NCBI GenBank assembly: GCA_965276785.1
Contig: OZ255629.1
Coordinates: forward strand, 4,154,001 to 4,218,000
DNA length: 64,000 bases
Source of the DNA: LMUY01 sp965276785
Lineage (GTDB): Bacteria; Pseudomonadota; Alphaproteobacteria; Acetobacterales; Acetobacteraceae
Direction: 5' to 3'
The notes under the pieces are model-generated. The model worked only from the letters and a program-made list of their open reading frames with translations, ran no database searches and had not been told where the DNA came from. Position 1 is the first letter of the stretch; every line of letters begins with the position of its first letter. The position numbers and the translations under genes are program-made. Of the stretch, positions 1 through 8,271 are shown one piece after another.

Positions 1-650
1 GCGGCGAGGTTGGGCGGCTGGTTTGCCACCACGCCGAAGCGGCCGGCGGCCAATTCGCCGGCGATGCTGCCGGGGCCGGCCAGGCGGCATAGCACCTCGG
101 TGATCTCGGTGTGCAAGGCCTGCTGCGCTTCGGTGGGGAGGGCTTGGCAGGCGTGCGGCCAATGCTGCAAGTCCACCAGGCCGAGGGCGCCGCCCTCGTT
201 GCCGCGCAGGCGCGCTTCGGCGGCCTGGATGACGCTGGCGGGCTTGGCCGGATGCGCCTGGCGTTCTAGCAGCGAGGGCAGGCGGCCTAGCGTGAAGCAG
301 AGCCGGCCCGGTGCGTGCGGCATTGCCAAGCCGGACACAATCATGGGCGTGGCCGCGCGGTCCGCCAGGCGGAGCACCAGGGGCGCTAGTCGGCCGCGCA
401 GGCCGATGGTGGAGAGGGCGAGCTCGATGCTCGGTTGGTCGGCCGGGGCGAACAGGTGGCGGAGATGGCGGCCGCTGAAGCCTTCCGACGGCTGGCCGAG
501 CCGCGCTTGGAAGGCGCCGGCGGCGAAGCCGATGGTACCGTCCAGCGCCGTCTCGACCAGCAGGTCGGACGCGGCGAAGGCGAACGCCAGGAACCGGTCT
601 TTTTGGCTGAGCCCGGAGGAGGTGGCCAAGTCTGCGATGAGGGCTGACAT
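1..650 (-). CDS. PAS / degenerate GGDEF signalling protein, C-terminus outside window
   Basis: An open frame runs from an ATG at 650 to the window edge, giving 216 visible residues and no stop. The first ~105 residues look like a PAS sensor (for example DLLVETALDGTIGFAAGAF, then LRHLFAPADQPSIELAL). The following part resembles a degenerate GGDEF domain without a GGDEF signature, a layout common in proteins that end in an EAL cyclic-di-GMP phosphodiesterase domain. The EAL part would lie left of the window and is not seen. It is transcribed in the same direction as the unknown gene at 732-1364. The family call is inference; the open frame itself is clear. Confidence 0.5.
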   Translation of the reverse strand, partial: MSALIADLATSSGLSQKDRFLAFAFAASDLLVETALDGTIGFAAGAFQARLGQPSEGFSGRHLRHLFAPADQPSIELALSTIGLRGRLAPLVLRLADRAATPMIVSGLAMPHAPGRLCFTLGRLPSLLERQAHPAKPASVIQAAEARLRGNEGGALGLVDLQHWPHACQALPTEAQQALHTEITEVLCRLAGPGSIAGELAAGRFGVVANQPPNLA

Positions 651-731
651 TCTTCACGCCTGATTGCAGGCGGTAGAGTGCCGCGGCTTGGTTAATTGCG
701 GGTAAAGTGGTGGGCCTCGGATGGCTTACGC

Positions 732-1364
732 TTACCCCGATTCTCTGGCGGGACGGGCGGGCGCGGGGGCGGCGTAAGGCGGTTGGGCGGCGAGCCTTGG
801 GAGGGCGGCGGCGACCAGGCCGAGGTCGCGGCAGATGCGGCGGACGACCTCCTCGACGGGCAGGGATTGCAGGTCGTCGGCCCAAGCGGGGTCGTCGAGG
901 CGCTCGTAGAGATCGTCGAACAGGCGTTCGGCGGCCTCGGCGTTTTCCTCCCCTGGGGCGGCGTGGCGGATCATGGTGGTGACGCCGCGGGCGACCTGGC
1001 GGCGGAGCATGGCGGGGCGGTCGTCGGCGGCGCGGGGGCGGGGCCAGCCGGCTTGCACGCGCTGGTGGAGGGCTATGAGGCGGCGCATCGAGCGGGTCAG
1101 CCCGTCAAGCGCGCGGGACAAGCCTTTGACGTGGGGCGTGGCTTGGGCCATGGCGGCGGTGGTGTCATCGATGGCTTGGCCGACTTCGGCGGCCTCGGCG
1201 AGGGAGGCGGGTGTGCGGTCGGTTTCGGGCAGCCAGGCGGACGCGGCCAAGGCCAACTTCTGCTCGATCTCCATCATGCACGAGACCACGCGAATCGCCC
1301 GCAAGGTGCGGGTGGCGGCTTCGGCGAGCATGGCGTCGGGGTCGAAAGGGGTGGCGGCGTCCAT
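732..1364 (-). CDS. Conserved-looking helical protein of unknown function
   Basis: 210 residues, rich in Ala, Arg and Leu, with no signal peptide or membrane segment visible. It appears almost entirely alpha-helical: residues ~20-45, 60-105 and 110-185 are amphipathic, ending in a Pro/Ala-rich tail. I recognise no domain. Codon use is typical of the host, and overlapping frames on the other strand lack domain content, so this frame is preferred. It lies 81 bases upstream of, and co-directional with, the signalling gene that leaves the window, so the two may be co-transcribed. Its function cannot be stated from the sequence. Confidence 0.6.
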   Translation of the reverse strand: MDAATPFDPDAMLAEAATRTLRAIRVVSCMMEIEQKLALAASAWLPETDRTPASLAEAAEVGQAIDDTTAAMAQATPHVKGLSRALDGLTRSMRRLIALHQRVQAGWPRPRAADDRPAMLRRQVARGVTTMIRHAAPGEENAEAAERLFDDLYERLDDPAWADDLQSLPVEEVVRRICRDLGLVAAALPRLAAQPPYAAPAPARPARESG

Positions 1365-1494
1365 GGGTGGGACGATGGCGGAATGAAGGGGACAGTTTCA
1401 AGGGGAATGGCATTCGGCCGGCAGGGGAGGCGGGTTGGGGCCTTGTCCGATGTGTTCCGGCGAGTGCTTGACCGACCGTTGGCGGGTTGGGCGC

Positions 1495-1620
1495 CTGTTC
1501 TCCTTACTTGCATGACCATCCTGGAACGACAAACCTCTTTGGTGTCCTGAATGGCAACCCTCTTGGACTGTTGGGCCGACCGCCCTATTCTCCTTGTATG
1601 ACCATCTTGGAACGACAAAC
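1495..1620 (+). repeat. Duplicated leader and start region of the antitoxin gene
   Basis: Two imperfect copies, at 1495-1534 and 1585-1620, share CT(G/A)TTCTCCTT followed by (G)TATGACCATC(C/T)TGG and AACGACAAAC. Both contain an ATG that opens with MTILERQT. In the first copy the frame stops after 12 codons (TGA at 1548-1550). In the second it continues as the 76-residue antitoxin. The first copy therefore looks like a duplicated, dead 5' end, or an upstream leader peptide. Confidence 0.65.
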
Positions 1621-1828
1621 TATTGCGGGGACGTCGGCCTCAAGCGAGCCGGAGGCAGGGCGCGACGCGCGCATCAGTCGCGAAGCAGACCTTGTTGCCC
1701 AGGCCAGGGCCGATATCGAGGCCGGGTTGGGGACTGAGTGGCCGGAGGTTGAGGAATGGCTCTACCGGCCTGACTTGGACGAGAACGCGCCGCCTCCGCC
1801 GTGCATAGGTCGGATACCGACCTTGTAG
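1598..1828 (+). CDS. Putative antitoxin of a RelE/ParE-type pair
   Basis: 76 residues, starting at the ATG in the second leader copy (MTILERQT). The middle is a charged helix (ISREADLVAQARADIEAG) followed by a Trp-containing acidic segment (EWPEVEEWLYRPDLDE). That layout is seen in small antitoxins that precede RelE/ParE toxins in alphaproteobacteria. A truncated RelE/ParE-like frame begins 9 bases downstream, supporting the role. No DNA-binding domain is obvious. The antitoxin call rests mainly on context; a stand-alone hypothetical protein is the alternative. Confidence 0.5.
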   Translation: MTILERQTIAGTSASSEPEAGRDARISREADLVAQARADIEAGLGTEWPEVEEWLYRPDLDENAPPPPCIGRIPTL

Positions 1829-1837
1829 TGGACAGCG

Positions 1838-2002
1838 ATGCCGCGGCGCTTGATTGTCGCGCCGGCTGCTCGGGATGCGCTGGCCAGCGCCCGCACATGG
1901 CTTACGCAGCCTGGGTCCGGCCGGGGGGGTGTGACCGATGGCTTGCAACCGAGACGATTCCAATCGCCTCTTTTAAAGAATGCGACATTGTTCGTTACGT
2001 GA
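1838..2002 (+). pseudogene. Truncated RelE/ParE-family toxin
   Basis: The ATG at 1838 opens with MPRRLIVAPAARDALA and then RTWLTQPGSG, matching the N-terminal beta strand and first helices of a RelE/ParE toxin group. After about residue 30 the similarity ends and an unrelated tail reaches a stop at 2000-2002, leaving 54 residues against roughly 100 for the family. The catalytic C-terminal half is missing. The break lies near 1930-1970, where base composition drops towards the low-GC module that follows. The toxin is probably dead. Confidence 0.55.
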
Positions 2003-2103
2003 GTTGAGAAACTGCTATCGTACAAGATGCACTTTGATGAGTGTTGGCAGCGGTGCCGCTCGCATCAAGATGCGGGTTATTACTCTAAAGCGACACAACA
2101 TAG

Positions 2104-2715
2104 CTAGGATGCGACTTCAAGCAGTGACCTCGCCATGCACCCAAAGCTCCGCGACGAGCATCGGTTGAAATCAAAATGTTGACCAATGGCTCTAGCAGCT
2201 TCAATTTTCCGTAGTCCGCTTGTGAAGTAACCCGCTTTCTGCGCCTCTCGTTCAAATGCTTCCCATGTGCCACCGAGTATTTCGTCGGAACGCCGATAAG
2301 CAGCCTTCTTCGTGACATCTTTACTCACTCCAGGGTAAGCAAGACGCACCGCCTCCCAGTCACCAAAATACCAACTTTCAAGTTCTTCAATCGCAATTCG
2401 GAAAATGATTCTCCAGGCCTCTCCACCAGACCGCCGTGTCGTAAGTCTCACTTTCTCCGCTAAAGCCTCAAGGCAGGCCTTTAACTTTAGACAATCGTCA
2501 TCGTCTCGATCTAAAAGAACCACGATACGCCAACGATCAGGGAGCCACCTCGAGTAGCCCATTAGGCGCTCTTCTAATCGGCCTAACAGGTCTAATTTAC
2601 CTTGATATGAATATACCTCAAAGCTTATGTGCCTCAGTAGGGATGGCATAAAAGAACGTAGAAATGCCTCCATTGATGGCTCTTCAACTAAAAATTCTAT
2701 ATGGTCTGTCTTCAT
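2104..2715 (-). CDS. DUF4276 family protein, partner of the upstream ATPase
   Basis: 203 residues. Recognisable DUF4276 features are the N-terminal IEFLVEEPSMEAFL (E11, E12), the acidic run VVLLDRDDDD (D69, D71-D74) and RIAIEELESWYFGDWEAV (E110, E111, E113), with KIEAARAIGQHFD near the end. Acidic clusters at these spacings suggest a metal-dependent nuclease or Toprim-like centre; that is inference. The start ATG at 2715 overlaps the stop of the ATPase gene by four bases, so the two are translationally coupled. Sampled lines here are about 43% G+C, much lower than flanking genes. DUF4276 next to an AAA ATPase is a recurrent pairing considered as candidate anti-phage defence. Confidence 0.8.
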   Translation of the reverse strand: MKTDHIEFLVEEPSMEAFLRSFMPSLLRHISFEVYSYQGKLDLLGRLEERLMGYSRWLPDRWRIVVLLDRDDDDCLKLKACLEALAEKVRLTTRRSGGEAWRIIFRIAIEELESWYFGDWEAVRLAYPGVSKDVTKKAAYRRSDEILGGTWEAFEREAQKAGYFTSGLRKIEAARAIGQHFDFNRCSSRSFGCMARSLLEVAS

Positions 2716-3968
2716 GTGCGATTGAAAGCAGCCGATGAGGGGCGACCGTGTCTCACCAAAGGATCTCCAACCCCAAAACGGCCTTCAAGCCAGAGATGAC
2801 CAAGCGAGGCGCCCGCTGCCATAAATTCGGGAATACCCCGCACTTCGGACGCGCGAACAGCCTGAGTATAACCAGACTGATCTCTATACAAGATTCGCAC
2901 CTCATCTGCTTGGAGGGCGTTTATAAAAAAAGGAGAGTGCGTTGTTACCAAAAGCTGGCTGCTAGATGCAGCCCTTTTGGCCTCCTCAGCTAGCTCTTGC
3001 AGCAACCGTGGATGTAGGAAATTTTCCGGCTCCTCCAAACCGATGAACGGGGCAGGAGCCGGATCATATAGGAGTACTAAATAAGCCAACATTTTCAACG
3101 TGCCATCAGACGCAAAGCGTGCTAGAATAGGATTATCAAATGGAGCATCTTTAATTGACAGTAGTAGCCGGCCATCAGGCATAATTTCAGCTAAGACGCG
3201 CTCTACTTGAGGAACGCGTTGTCTCAGTACTTGAAAGATTTTCTCGAGCCGCTCTGGATGCCGTTCGCTTAGAAATTGAATGACGTTAGCAAGATTGTCT
3301 CCAGTGCGAGAAAGCCGCTCCTCCGGGCCGGACTCTGGTTGTCCACGCGTATCGGCGACAGACAAGTAGGAGACATACCAACCCGTGATAAACCGCCGGA
3401 GTGCCGTCACACGAGGATGTTCCGCAAACTGTCCGAGTGCATTAACGGCAATTAAATCCGGCGTGCTTAGCTTTGTATCACTCCTAGTATCCTCGCGGTC
3501 AGGTCGCTCGCCGCTTACGGCGCGGCCCTGTCCCTCTTTAAAGTCCAAAAACCTAAATGGTTGGCCGAAGCTGCCGCGTTTCCATCTCATCCACTCCTCG
3601 ACAACAATGGGACTCCCTCTGCGCTCGTCGACTGCAAGATGATAGGTGATAATAGGGTAGCCTACCTCTCTGTACTTGATCTCTATTGTGACTGGGCCGG
3701 TTGACCCACGTGTGCGAAGTTCCCGAGCGCGACCGCGTTTTTCCCACGCCCTTCTCAGGCCCGTATCGAAACACTCTGAGAGGAAAGCAAATACGTCGAA
3801 AATCGTAGATTTGCCACTCCCGTTAGGACCAAGCAGTGTTGTCAATGGGGTTAGCTTCTTTAACTCGAGAGTTTTAAGTGCGCGGTAATTTTCAACACGC
3901 AAGTACTCAATGCGAGCAGGAGCTCTGGTGGTCCCGCGATCGTTTTCATCAAAAGACGTGTTTACCAT
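2712..3968 (-). CDS. AAA family ATPase (AAA_21/OLD-like) of an ATPase-DUF4276 pair
   Basis: 418 residues from the ATG at 3968, chosen because AGAGAA lies six bases upstream; a GTG at 4004 would add 12 residues but has no visible ribosome site. The N-terminus (IEYLRVENYRALKTLELKKL) and Walker A GPNGSGKS (residues 47-54) are typical of SMC/RecF/OLD-type ATPases. Later come GLEEPENFLHP (Walker B) and LLVTTHSPFFINAL (switch histidine). No C-terminal Toprim domain is fused; the separate DUF4276 gene may supply the effector. Low G+C and position beside a truncated toxin suggest horizontal acquisition. The architecture resembles two-gene defence systems such as PARIS, but the partner family differs. 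Confidence 0.85.
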   Translation of the reverse strand: MVNTSFDENDRGTTRAPARIEYLRVENYRALKTLELKKLTPLTTLLGPNGSGKSTIFDVFAFLSECFDTGLRRAWEKRGRARELRTRGSTGPVTIEIKYREVGYPIITYHLAVDERRGSPIVVEEWMRWKRGSFGQPFRFLDFKEGQGRAVSGERPDREDTRSDTKLSTPDLIAVNALGQFAEHPRVTALRRFITGWYVSYLSVADTRGQPESGPEERLSRTGDNLANVIQFLSERHPERLEKIFQVLRQRVPQVERVLAEIMPDGRLLLSIKDAPFDNPILARFASDGTLKMLAYLVLLYDPAPAPFIGLEEPENFLHPRLLQELAEEAKRAASSSQLLVTTHSPFFINALQADEVRILYRDQSGYTQAVRASEVRGIPEFMAAGASLGHLWLEGRFGVGDPLVRHGRPSSAAFNRT

Positions 3969-4030
3969 GTTCTGTTCTCTGCGTGCGCAAATCTCTGTAG
4001 CCACTCAATGACCGTTGTGCGAGAGGGGCA

Positions 4031-5785
4031 CTAAGCCGCCTCCCCAAACTGCAACGCCGCCAGCCGGGCGTACAACCCCCCACCCCGCACCAGCGCCTCA
4101 TGCGTCCCGCTCGCCACCACCCGGCCGGCCTCCATCACCACGATCCGGTCCGCCCGCCGCACGGTGGCCAGGCGGTGGGCGATCACCAGCGTGGTCCGCC
4201 CCGCTGACAGCGCCGCCAAGGCGCGCTGCACAGCGGCCTCGCTTTCGGCGTCCAGGGCGCTGGTGGCCTCGTCCAGCAGCAGCACCGCCGGGTCGCGCAG
4301 GATGGCGCGGGCAATCGCAATCCGCTGGCGCTGGCCGCCGGATAGGCGAACGCCCTTCTCGCCCAAGAATGTGTTCCAACCCTCGGGCAAGGCGTCCAGG
4401 AAGTCGCAATGGGCGGCGCGGGCGGCGGCGCGGACCTCGGCGTCGGTGGCACCCGGGCGGCCGAAACGGATGTTGGTCCAGGCGTCGGCGCCGAACACCA
4501 CCGGGTCTTGCGGGACTAGGCCCAGGCGCGCGCGGACCGCGGCCGGGTCGGCGTCGCGCAGGTCGATCCCGTCGAGGCGGACGGCGCCGGATTGAGGGTC
4601 GTAGAAGCGCAGCAGGAGTTGCAGCACCGTGGTCTTGCCGGCGCCGGAGGGGCCGACTAGCGCCACCGTCTCGCCGGGCTCGATGGCCAGGTACAGGCCG
4701 TGCAGCGCCGCCGCCGTGGGACGGGCGGGATAGTGGAACACGACATTCTCGAACGCCACCCGGCCGCGCGGGGGCACCGGCAAGGGGCGGGGGTTGGGCG
4801 GGGCGGCGATGGCGGGCTGCTCGTCCAATAGCTCGGCGATGCGGTCGGCGGCACCGGCGGCGCGTTGCAGCTCGCCCCACAGCTCGCTGAGCCCGGCGCC
4901 GGAGGTGGCGACGATCACGGCGTAGAACACGAAGGCGGACAACGCCCCGCCGCTCAGCCGGCCGGCGAGAACTTGCTGGCCGCCCACCCACAAAGCCAGC
5001 GTAATGGCGCCGCAGCCGAGCAGGATGACGACGAAAATCACCGCGGCGCGGGAGCGGATGCGGGCCAGGGCGGCGGCGACCGAGCCCTCAGTGGCGGCGG
5101 AAAAGCGGGCCCGGGCAAAGGGCTCGCCGGTGAAGGCTTGCACGGTGCGCAGCGCGTTTAGGGTCTCTTCGGCCAGCGCGCCCAAGTCGGCGATGCGGTC
5201 CTGCGCCACGCGGGAGAGGCGGCGCTCGCGGCGGGAGAACACCACCAGGGGGATCACCACCAGCGGCACCACGGCGGCCACCAAAGCGGAGAGCAGCGGC
5301 GAGGTGATCACCAGCATGGTGAAGGCGCCGAACAGCAGCAGGCTGGAGCGCAACCATTGCGATAGCGCCGAGCCGGTGAGGGCCTGCAACACGGCGGTGT
5401 CGGCCTGCAGGCGGGAGAGCACGTCGCCGGTGCGGGCGGTCTCGAACCAGGCGGGGGAGAGCGCGATCACCCGGCTGAATACGGCTTGGCGCAGGTCGGC
5501 GCCGATGCGCTCGCCGAGCCAGGTGATGAGAGTGAACCGGGCGCTGGTGGCCACCGCGAGCAGCGCCACCACGCCGGCCACGGCCAAGGCGGTGGCGTTC
5601 AGCCGCGCCGGGCTGTGGCTGGCGAAGCCGCCGTCGATCAGGTGGCGCACGCCTTGGCCCAGCACCAGCACGAGGGCGGCAGCGGCTACCAGGGCCGCAA
5701 TGGCGCCAGCCGCCTGCAGCCGGTAGCGCAGCACGAACGGCAGCAGCAGGCGCAGCGCGCCAGAGCGGGTGACAACGCGGGCCAT
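4031..5785 (-). CDS. ABC exporter, fused permease and ATPase (MsbA/BmrA type)
   Basis: 584 residues, normal for a half-transporter. Residues ~1-310 are the six-helix transmembrane domain. The nucleotide-binding domain follows, with Walker A GPSGAGKTT, Q-loop VPQDPVVF, signature LSGGQRQR, Walker B VLLLDEATSALD and the switch histidine in VIAHRLATV. It would work as a homodimer in the inner membrane, exporting a lipid or hydrophobic compound; the substrate cannot be read from the sequence. Its ATG directly abuts the TAG stop of the upstream dehydrogenase gene (5786-5788), so the two form an operon. Confidence 0.9.
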   Translation of the reverse strand: MARVVTRSGALRLLLPFVLRYRLQAAGAIAALVAAAALVLVLGQGVRHLIDGGFASHSPARLNATALAVAGVVALLAVATSARFTLITWLGERIGADLRQAVFSRVIALSPAWFETARTGDVLSRLQADTAVLQALTGSALSQWLRSSLLLFGAFTMLVITSPLLSALVAAVVPLVVIPLVVFSRRERRLSRVAQDRIADLGALAEETLNALRTVQAFTGEPFARARFSAATEGSVAAALARIRSRAAVIFVVILLGCGAITLALWVGGQQVLAGRLSGGALSAFVFYAVIVATSGAGLSELWGELQRAAGAADRIAELLDEQPAIAAPPNPRPLPVPPRGRVAFENVVFHYPARPTAAALHGLYLAIEPGETVALVGPSGAGKTTVLQLLLRFYDPQSGAVRLDGIDLRDADPAAVRARLGLVPQDPVVFGADAWTNIRFGRPGATDAEVRAAARAAHCDFLDALPEGWNTFLGEKGVRLSGGQRQRIAIARAILRDPAVLLLDEATSALDAESEAAVQRALAALSAGRTTLVIAHRLATVRRADRIVVMEAGRVVASGTHEALVRGGGLYARLAALQFGEAA

Positions 5786-6613
5786 CTATTCTTCCATGGT
5801 GCGGCGGAATGCGTCGGCATAGTCCGGGTGCCAGCGGGAGAGGGCGGGGCGGTTCTGGATGATGTCCTCGGCGGCCCAGCGGATGCGCTTTTCGTCCATC
5901 GCCCGCGTGGTGTCGTTGTCGGGGCAGAGGATGTAGAAATCGCCGGCGTCGAGCCCGGCCAGCATGAAATCCACCGCTTGTTCCGCCGTCCAGGCGCCGG
6001 GCGGTTGGGTGCTGGTGCGCGCGCGGGTGAGGCCGGTGAAGGTGAAGCCGGGGATGAACAGGTGCGCGCTCACCGCCGTACCGAGCAGGTCGTGCGCCAG
6101 CGCCTCGGTGAGGACTTTGATGCCGGCCTTGCTGACGTTGTAGGCGGTGTTGCCGGGCGGGGTGGTGATGCCTTGCTTGGACCCGGTGTTGATGATGGCG
6201 GCCGGCTGCCCCGCTGCCAGCAAGCCCGGCAGGAAGGCCTGCACGCCGTTGATGACGCCCCAGAGATTGGTCTCCAGGATGGCGCGCCAGCGGTCTGGGC
6301 CAGCCGAGATCGCGCCGGGGCCCTCGCGCCCGGCGTTGTTCATCAGCACGGCGATGCTGCCGAAGCGGTGCAGCGCCTGGTCCCGCAGCGCGGCCAACTC
6401 GGCGGCTTGGCTCACGTCGGTTGGGATGGCGAGCACGGCGGCGCCGGTCGCGGCCAGGGCGGCGGCCTCGCGTTCGAGTGCGCTGGCGTCGATGTCGGCG
6501 AGGCAGAGGGCGAGGCCGAGGCCGGCGAAGCGCTGGGCGGCGGCCAGGCCGATGCCGCTGGCTGCGCCGGTGATGACGGCGGCGCGGCCGGGGGCGAGGG
6601 CGGGGTGGGTCAT
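5786..6613 (-). CDS. Short-chain dehydrogenase/reductase
   Basis: 275 residues from the ATG at 6613, which has AAAGGA about eight bases upstream; a farther in-frame ATG at 6667 would add an unlikely 18-residue tail. The classical SDR signatures are present: cofactor loop TGAASGIG at residues 15-22, NNAG, a serine region INTGSKQG, and the catalytic Tyr/Lys in TAYNVSKAG. ADID after the second strand suggests NAD(H) preference. It is probably a soluble oxidoreductase; the substrate is unknown. The gene is immediately followed by the ABC exporter and is divergent from the DUF347 gene across 110 bases. Confidence 0.88.
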   Translation of the reverse strand: MTHPALAPGRAAVITGAASGIGLAAAQRFAGLGLALCLADIDASALEREAAALAATGAAVLAIPTDVSQAAELAALRDQALHRFGSIAVLMNNAGREGPGAISAGPDRWRAILETNLWGVINGVQAFLPGLLAAGQPAAIINTGSKQGITTPPGNTAYNVSKAGIKVLTEALAHDLLGTAVSAHLFIPGFTFTGLTRARTSTQPPGAWTAEQAVDFMLAGLDAGDFYILCPDNDTTRAMDEKRIRWAAEDIIQNRPALSRWHPDYADAFRRTMEE

Positions 6614-6723
6614 GCGGACCGTCCTTTGAGATTGGGGAGCGATGGCTTGAAGCTTACCGAACCACAATTGGTGTTCAGCAGGCGCTGCGCCATGCTGCTG
6701 TGCCAGCCAAGGAGGGTGCCGCG

Positions 6724-7497
6724 ATGAGGACTACGCAGGTTGAGGCCGGAGCATTGAGCAAGGTTCCGGAAGTGACCCTTGTGTTCTGGCTCATCAAGAT
6801 CGCCGCCACCACGCTCGGCGAGACCGGCGGCGATACCGTGACCATGACGCTCGACTGGGGCTATCTTGTGGGCACGGCGCTGTTCCTGCCCGCGCTGATC
6901 GTGCTGGTGGCGGTGCAGATGCGGGTGCGGCGCTTCGTGCCTTGGCTGTATTGGGCCGCCATCGTCGCTTCCACCACGTTCGGCACCACCATGGCCGATT
7001 TCGCCGACCGCTCGCTCGGCATCGGCTATCTTGGAGGTTCGCTGCTATTGGTCTCCTGCGTGCTGCTGTCGCTGGGCGGCTGGTATGCGTTGGAGGGAAC
7101 GGTCTCGGTGGCCACGGTGCGCACGCCGAGGGCGGAGGCGTTCTATTGGCTGACGATCACGTTTTCGCAAACGTTGGGCACGGCGCTGGGGGATTGGCTG
7201 GCCGATAGCGGGCTTGGCTACGGCGGGGGCGCCTTGGTGTTCGGCGCGGCGCTGGGGGTGCTGGCGGTGCTCTACTTCCGAACCAGCGTGTCGCACGTGC
7301 TGCTGTTCTGGGCGGCCTTCATCCTCACGCGGCCGTTGGGCGCCACGGTGGGGGACTTCCTGGACAAGCCCCTGGCACAAGGTGGGCTGGCGTTCAGCCG
7401 CCCGCTCGCCTCCGCGGTGCTGCTGGTGGCCATCGTGCTGTTCATCGCCGTGCTGCCGCAGCGTGCCGGGCAGCATCCCGGCGAGGCCACACTCTGA
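6724..7497 (+). CDS. Membrane protein with four DUF347 repeats (COG4705 type)
   Basis: 257 residues from the ATG at 6724, which follows AAGGAGG at good spacing. About eight membrane helices are arranged as four repeats of two helices. Each repeat begins with a variant of one motif: AATTLGETGGDT, ASTTFGTTMADF, SQTLGTALGDW and TRPLGATVGDF, all with a G-x3/4-D pattern and nearby Trp or Tyr. This is the defining pattern of the DUF347 four-repeat family, whose transported or bound ligand I do not know. The aligned polar residues inside the membrane suggest a pseudo-symmetric transport or ion site. It is divergent from the SDR gene. Confidence 0.85.
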   Translation: MRTTQVEAGALSKVPEVTLVFWLIKIAATTLGETGGDTVTMTLDWGYLVGTALFLPALIVLVAVQMRVRRFVPWLYWAAIVASTTFGTTMADFADRSLGIGYLGGSLLLVSCVLLSLGGWYALEGTVSVATVRTPRAEAFYWLTITFSQTLGTALGDWLADSGLGYGGGALVFGAALGVLAVLYFRTSVSHVLLFWAAFILTRPLGATVGDFLDKPLAQGGLAFSRPLASAVLLVAIVLFIAVLPQRAGQHPGEATL

Positions 7498-7570
7498 CCT
7501 GCGTTGCTACCGTGCTTGTCTCCTAGCGGCCGGCGGAGGATGCTGCGCCGGGACAGCCAAGGGGGGGAAC

Positions 7571-8263
7571 ATGGCGCACCCATTCACAGGCGAAGACCTG
7601 GAGGCGCTGGCGGTGTGGGACACGCCGACTATCTGCAACGGCCTGGAACTGATCGCGCCCGAGCGCCGGGCCATCGGGTTCACTACCGGCGCCATGGTCG
7701 CCGCGGTGCCGGAGGGCAAGCCGATCGTGGGGCTGGCACGGGTGGGATTTATCCGCGCCAAGGAAGCGCCCCGCGCCAAGGCTGCCGACCGGCTGGATTG
7801 GTACGACTACGTCGGCGCCGCCATGATGCCCACTGTGGTGGTGTTGCAGGATTTGGACGATGAGCCGGGCTACGGCGCCTGGTGGGGCGAGGTGCATTCC
7901 ACGGTGCACAAGGCGCTAGGCGCGCTCGGCTGCGTGACCAACGGCTCGTTCCGCGACACGGCGATGCTGGCGCCGGGCTTCCAGATCGTGGCCGGCAAGG
8001 TCGGGCCGAGCCATGCGCATGTTCACATGGCCGGGTTTGGCCAGCCGGTGAACGTGTTCGGCATGAACTGCGCCCATGACGACGTGGTACATGCCGACGC
8101 GCATGGCGCAGTGGTGATTCCGGCCGACGCGGTCAAGCGGCTGCCGGCCGCGATAGACTTGGTGGCGCGGCGGGAGCGCGTCATCCTTGACGCCTGTGCC
8201 GACCCGGCGTTCACCCCGGCCAAACTGCGCCAAGCGATGCAGCGCTCGGGGGAGATTCACTAA
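7571..8263 (+). CDS. RraA-family protein (HMG/CHA aldolase-like)
   Basis: 230 residues from the ATG at 7571, preceded by a G-rich ribosome site. The RraA fold signature is visible: TICNGLELI near the N-terminus, GALGCVTNGSFRDTAML in the middle with the conserved Gly and Arg-Asp, and HADAHGAVVIPADAV near the end. Members are either class II pyruvate aldolases acting on 4-hydroxy-4-methyl-2-oxoglutarate-type substrates or RNase E inhibitors. The Arg-Asp pair and the length favour the aldolase-like branch. It starts 73 bases after the DUF347 gene and converges on secB. Confidence 0.8.
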   Translation: MAHPFTGEDLEALAVWDTPTICNGLELIAPERRAIGFTTGAMVAAVPEGKPIVGLARVGFIRAKEAPRAKAADRLDWYDYVGAAMMPTVVVLQDLDDEPGYGAWWGEVHSTVHKALGALGCVTNGSFRDTAMLAPGFQIVAGKVGPSHAHVHMAGFGQPVNVFGMNCAHDDVVHADAHGAVVIPADAVKRLPAAIDLVARRERVILDACADPAFTPAKLRQAMQRSGEIH

Positions 8264-8271
8264 GAGACGGG

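Noticed and set aside
10..663. 217-codon plus-strand frame at the left edge
   Set aside because: Antisense to a minus-strand frame that has PAS-like content and is open to the edge; composition is Arg/Pro/Ser-rich noise.
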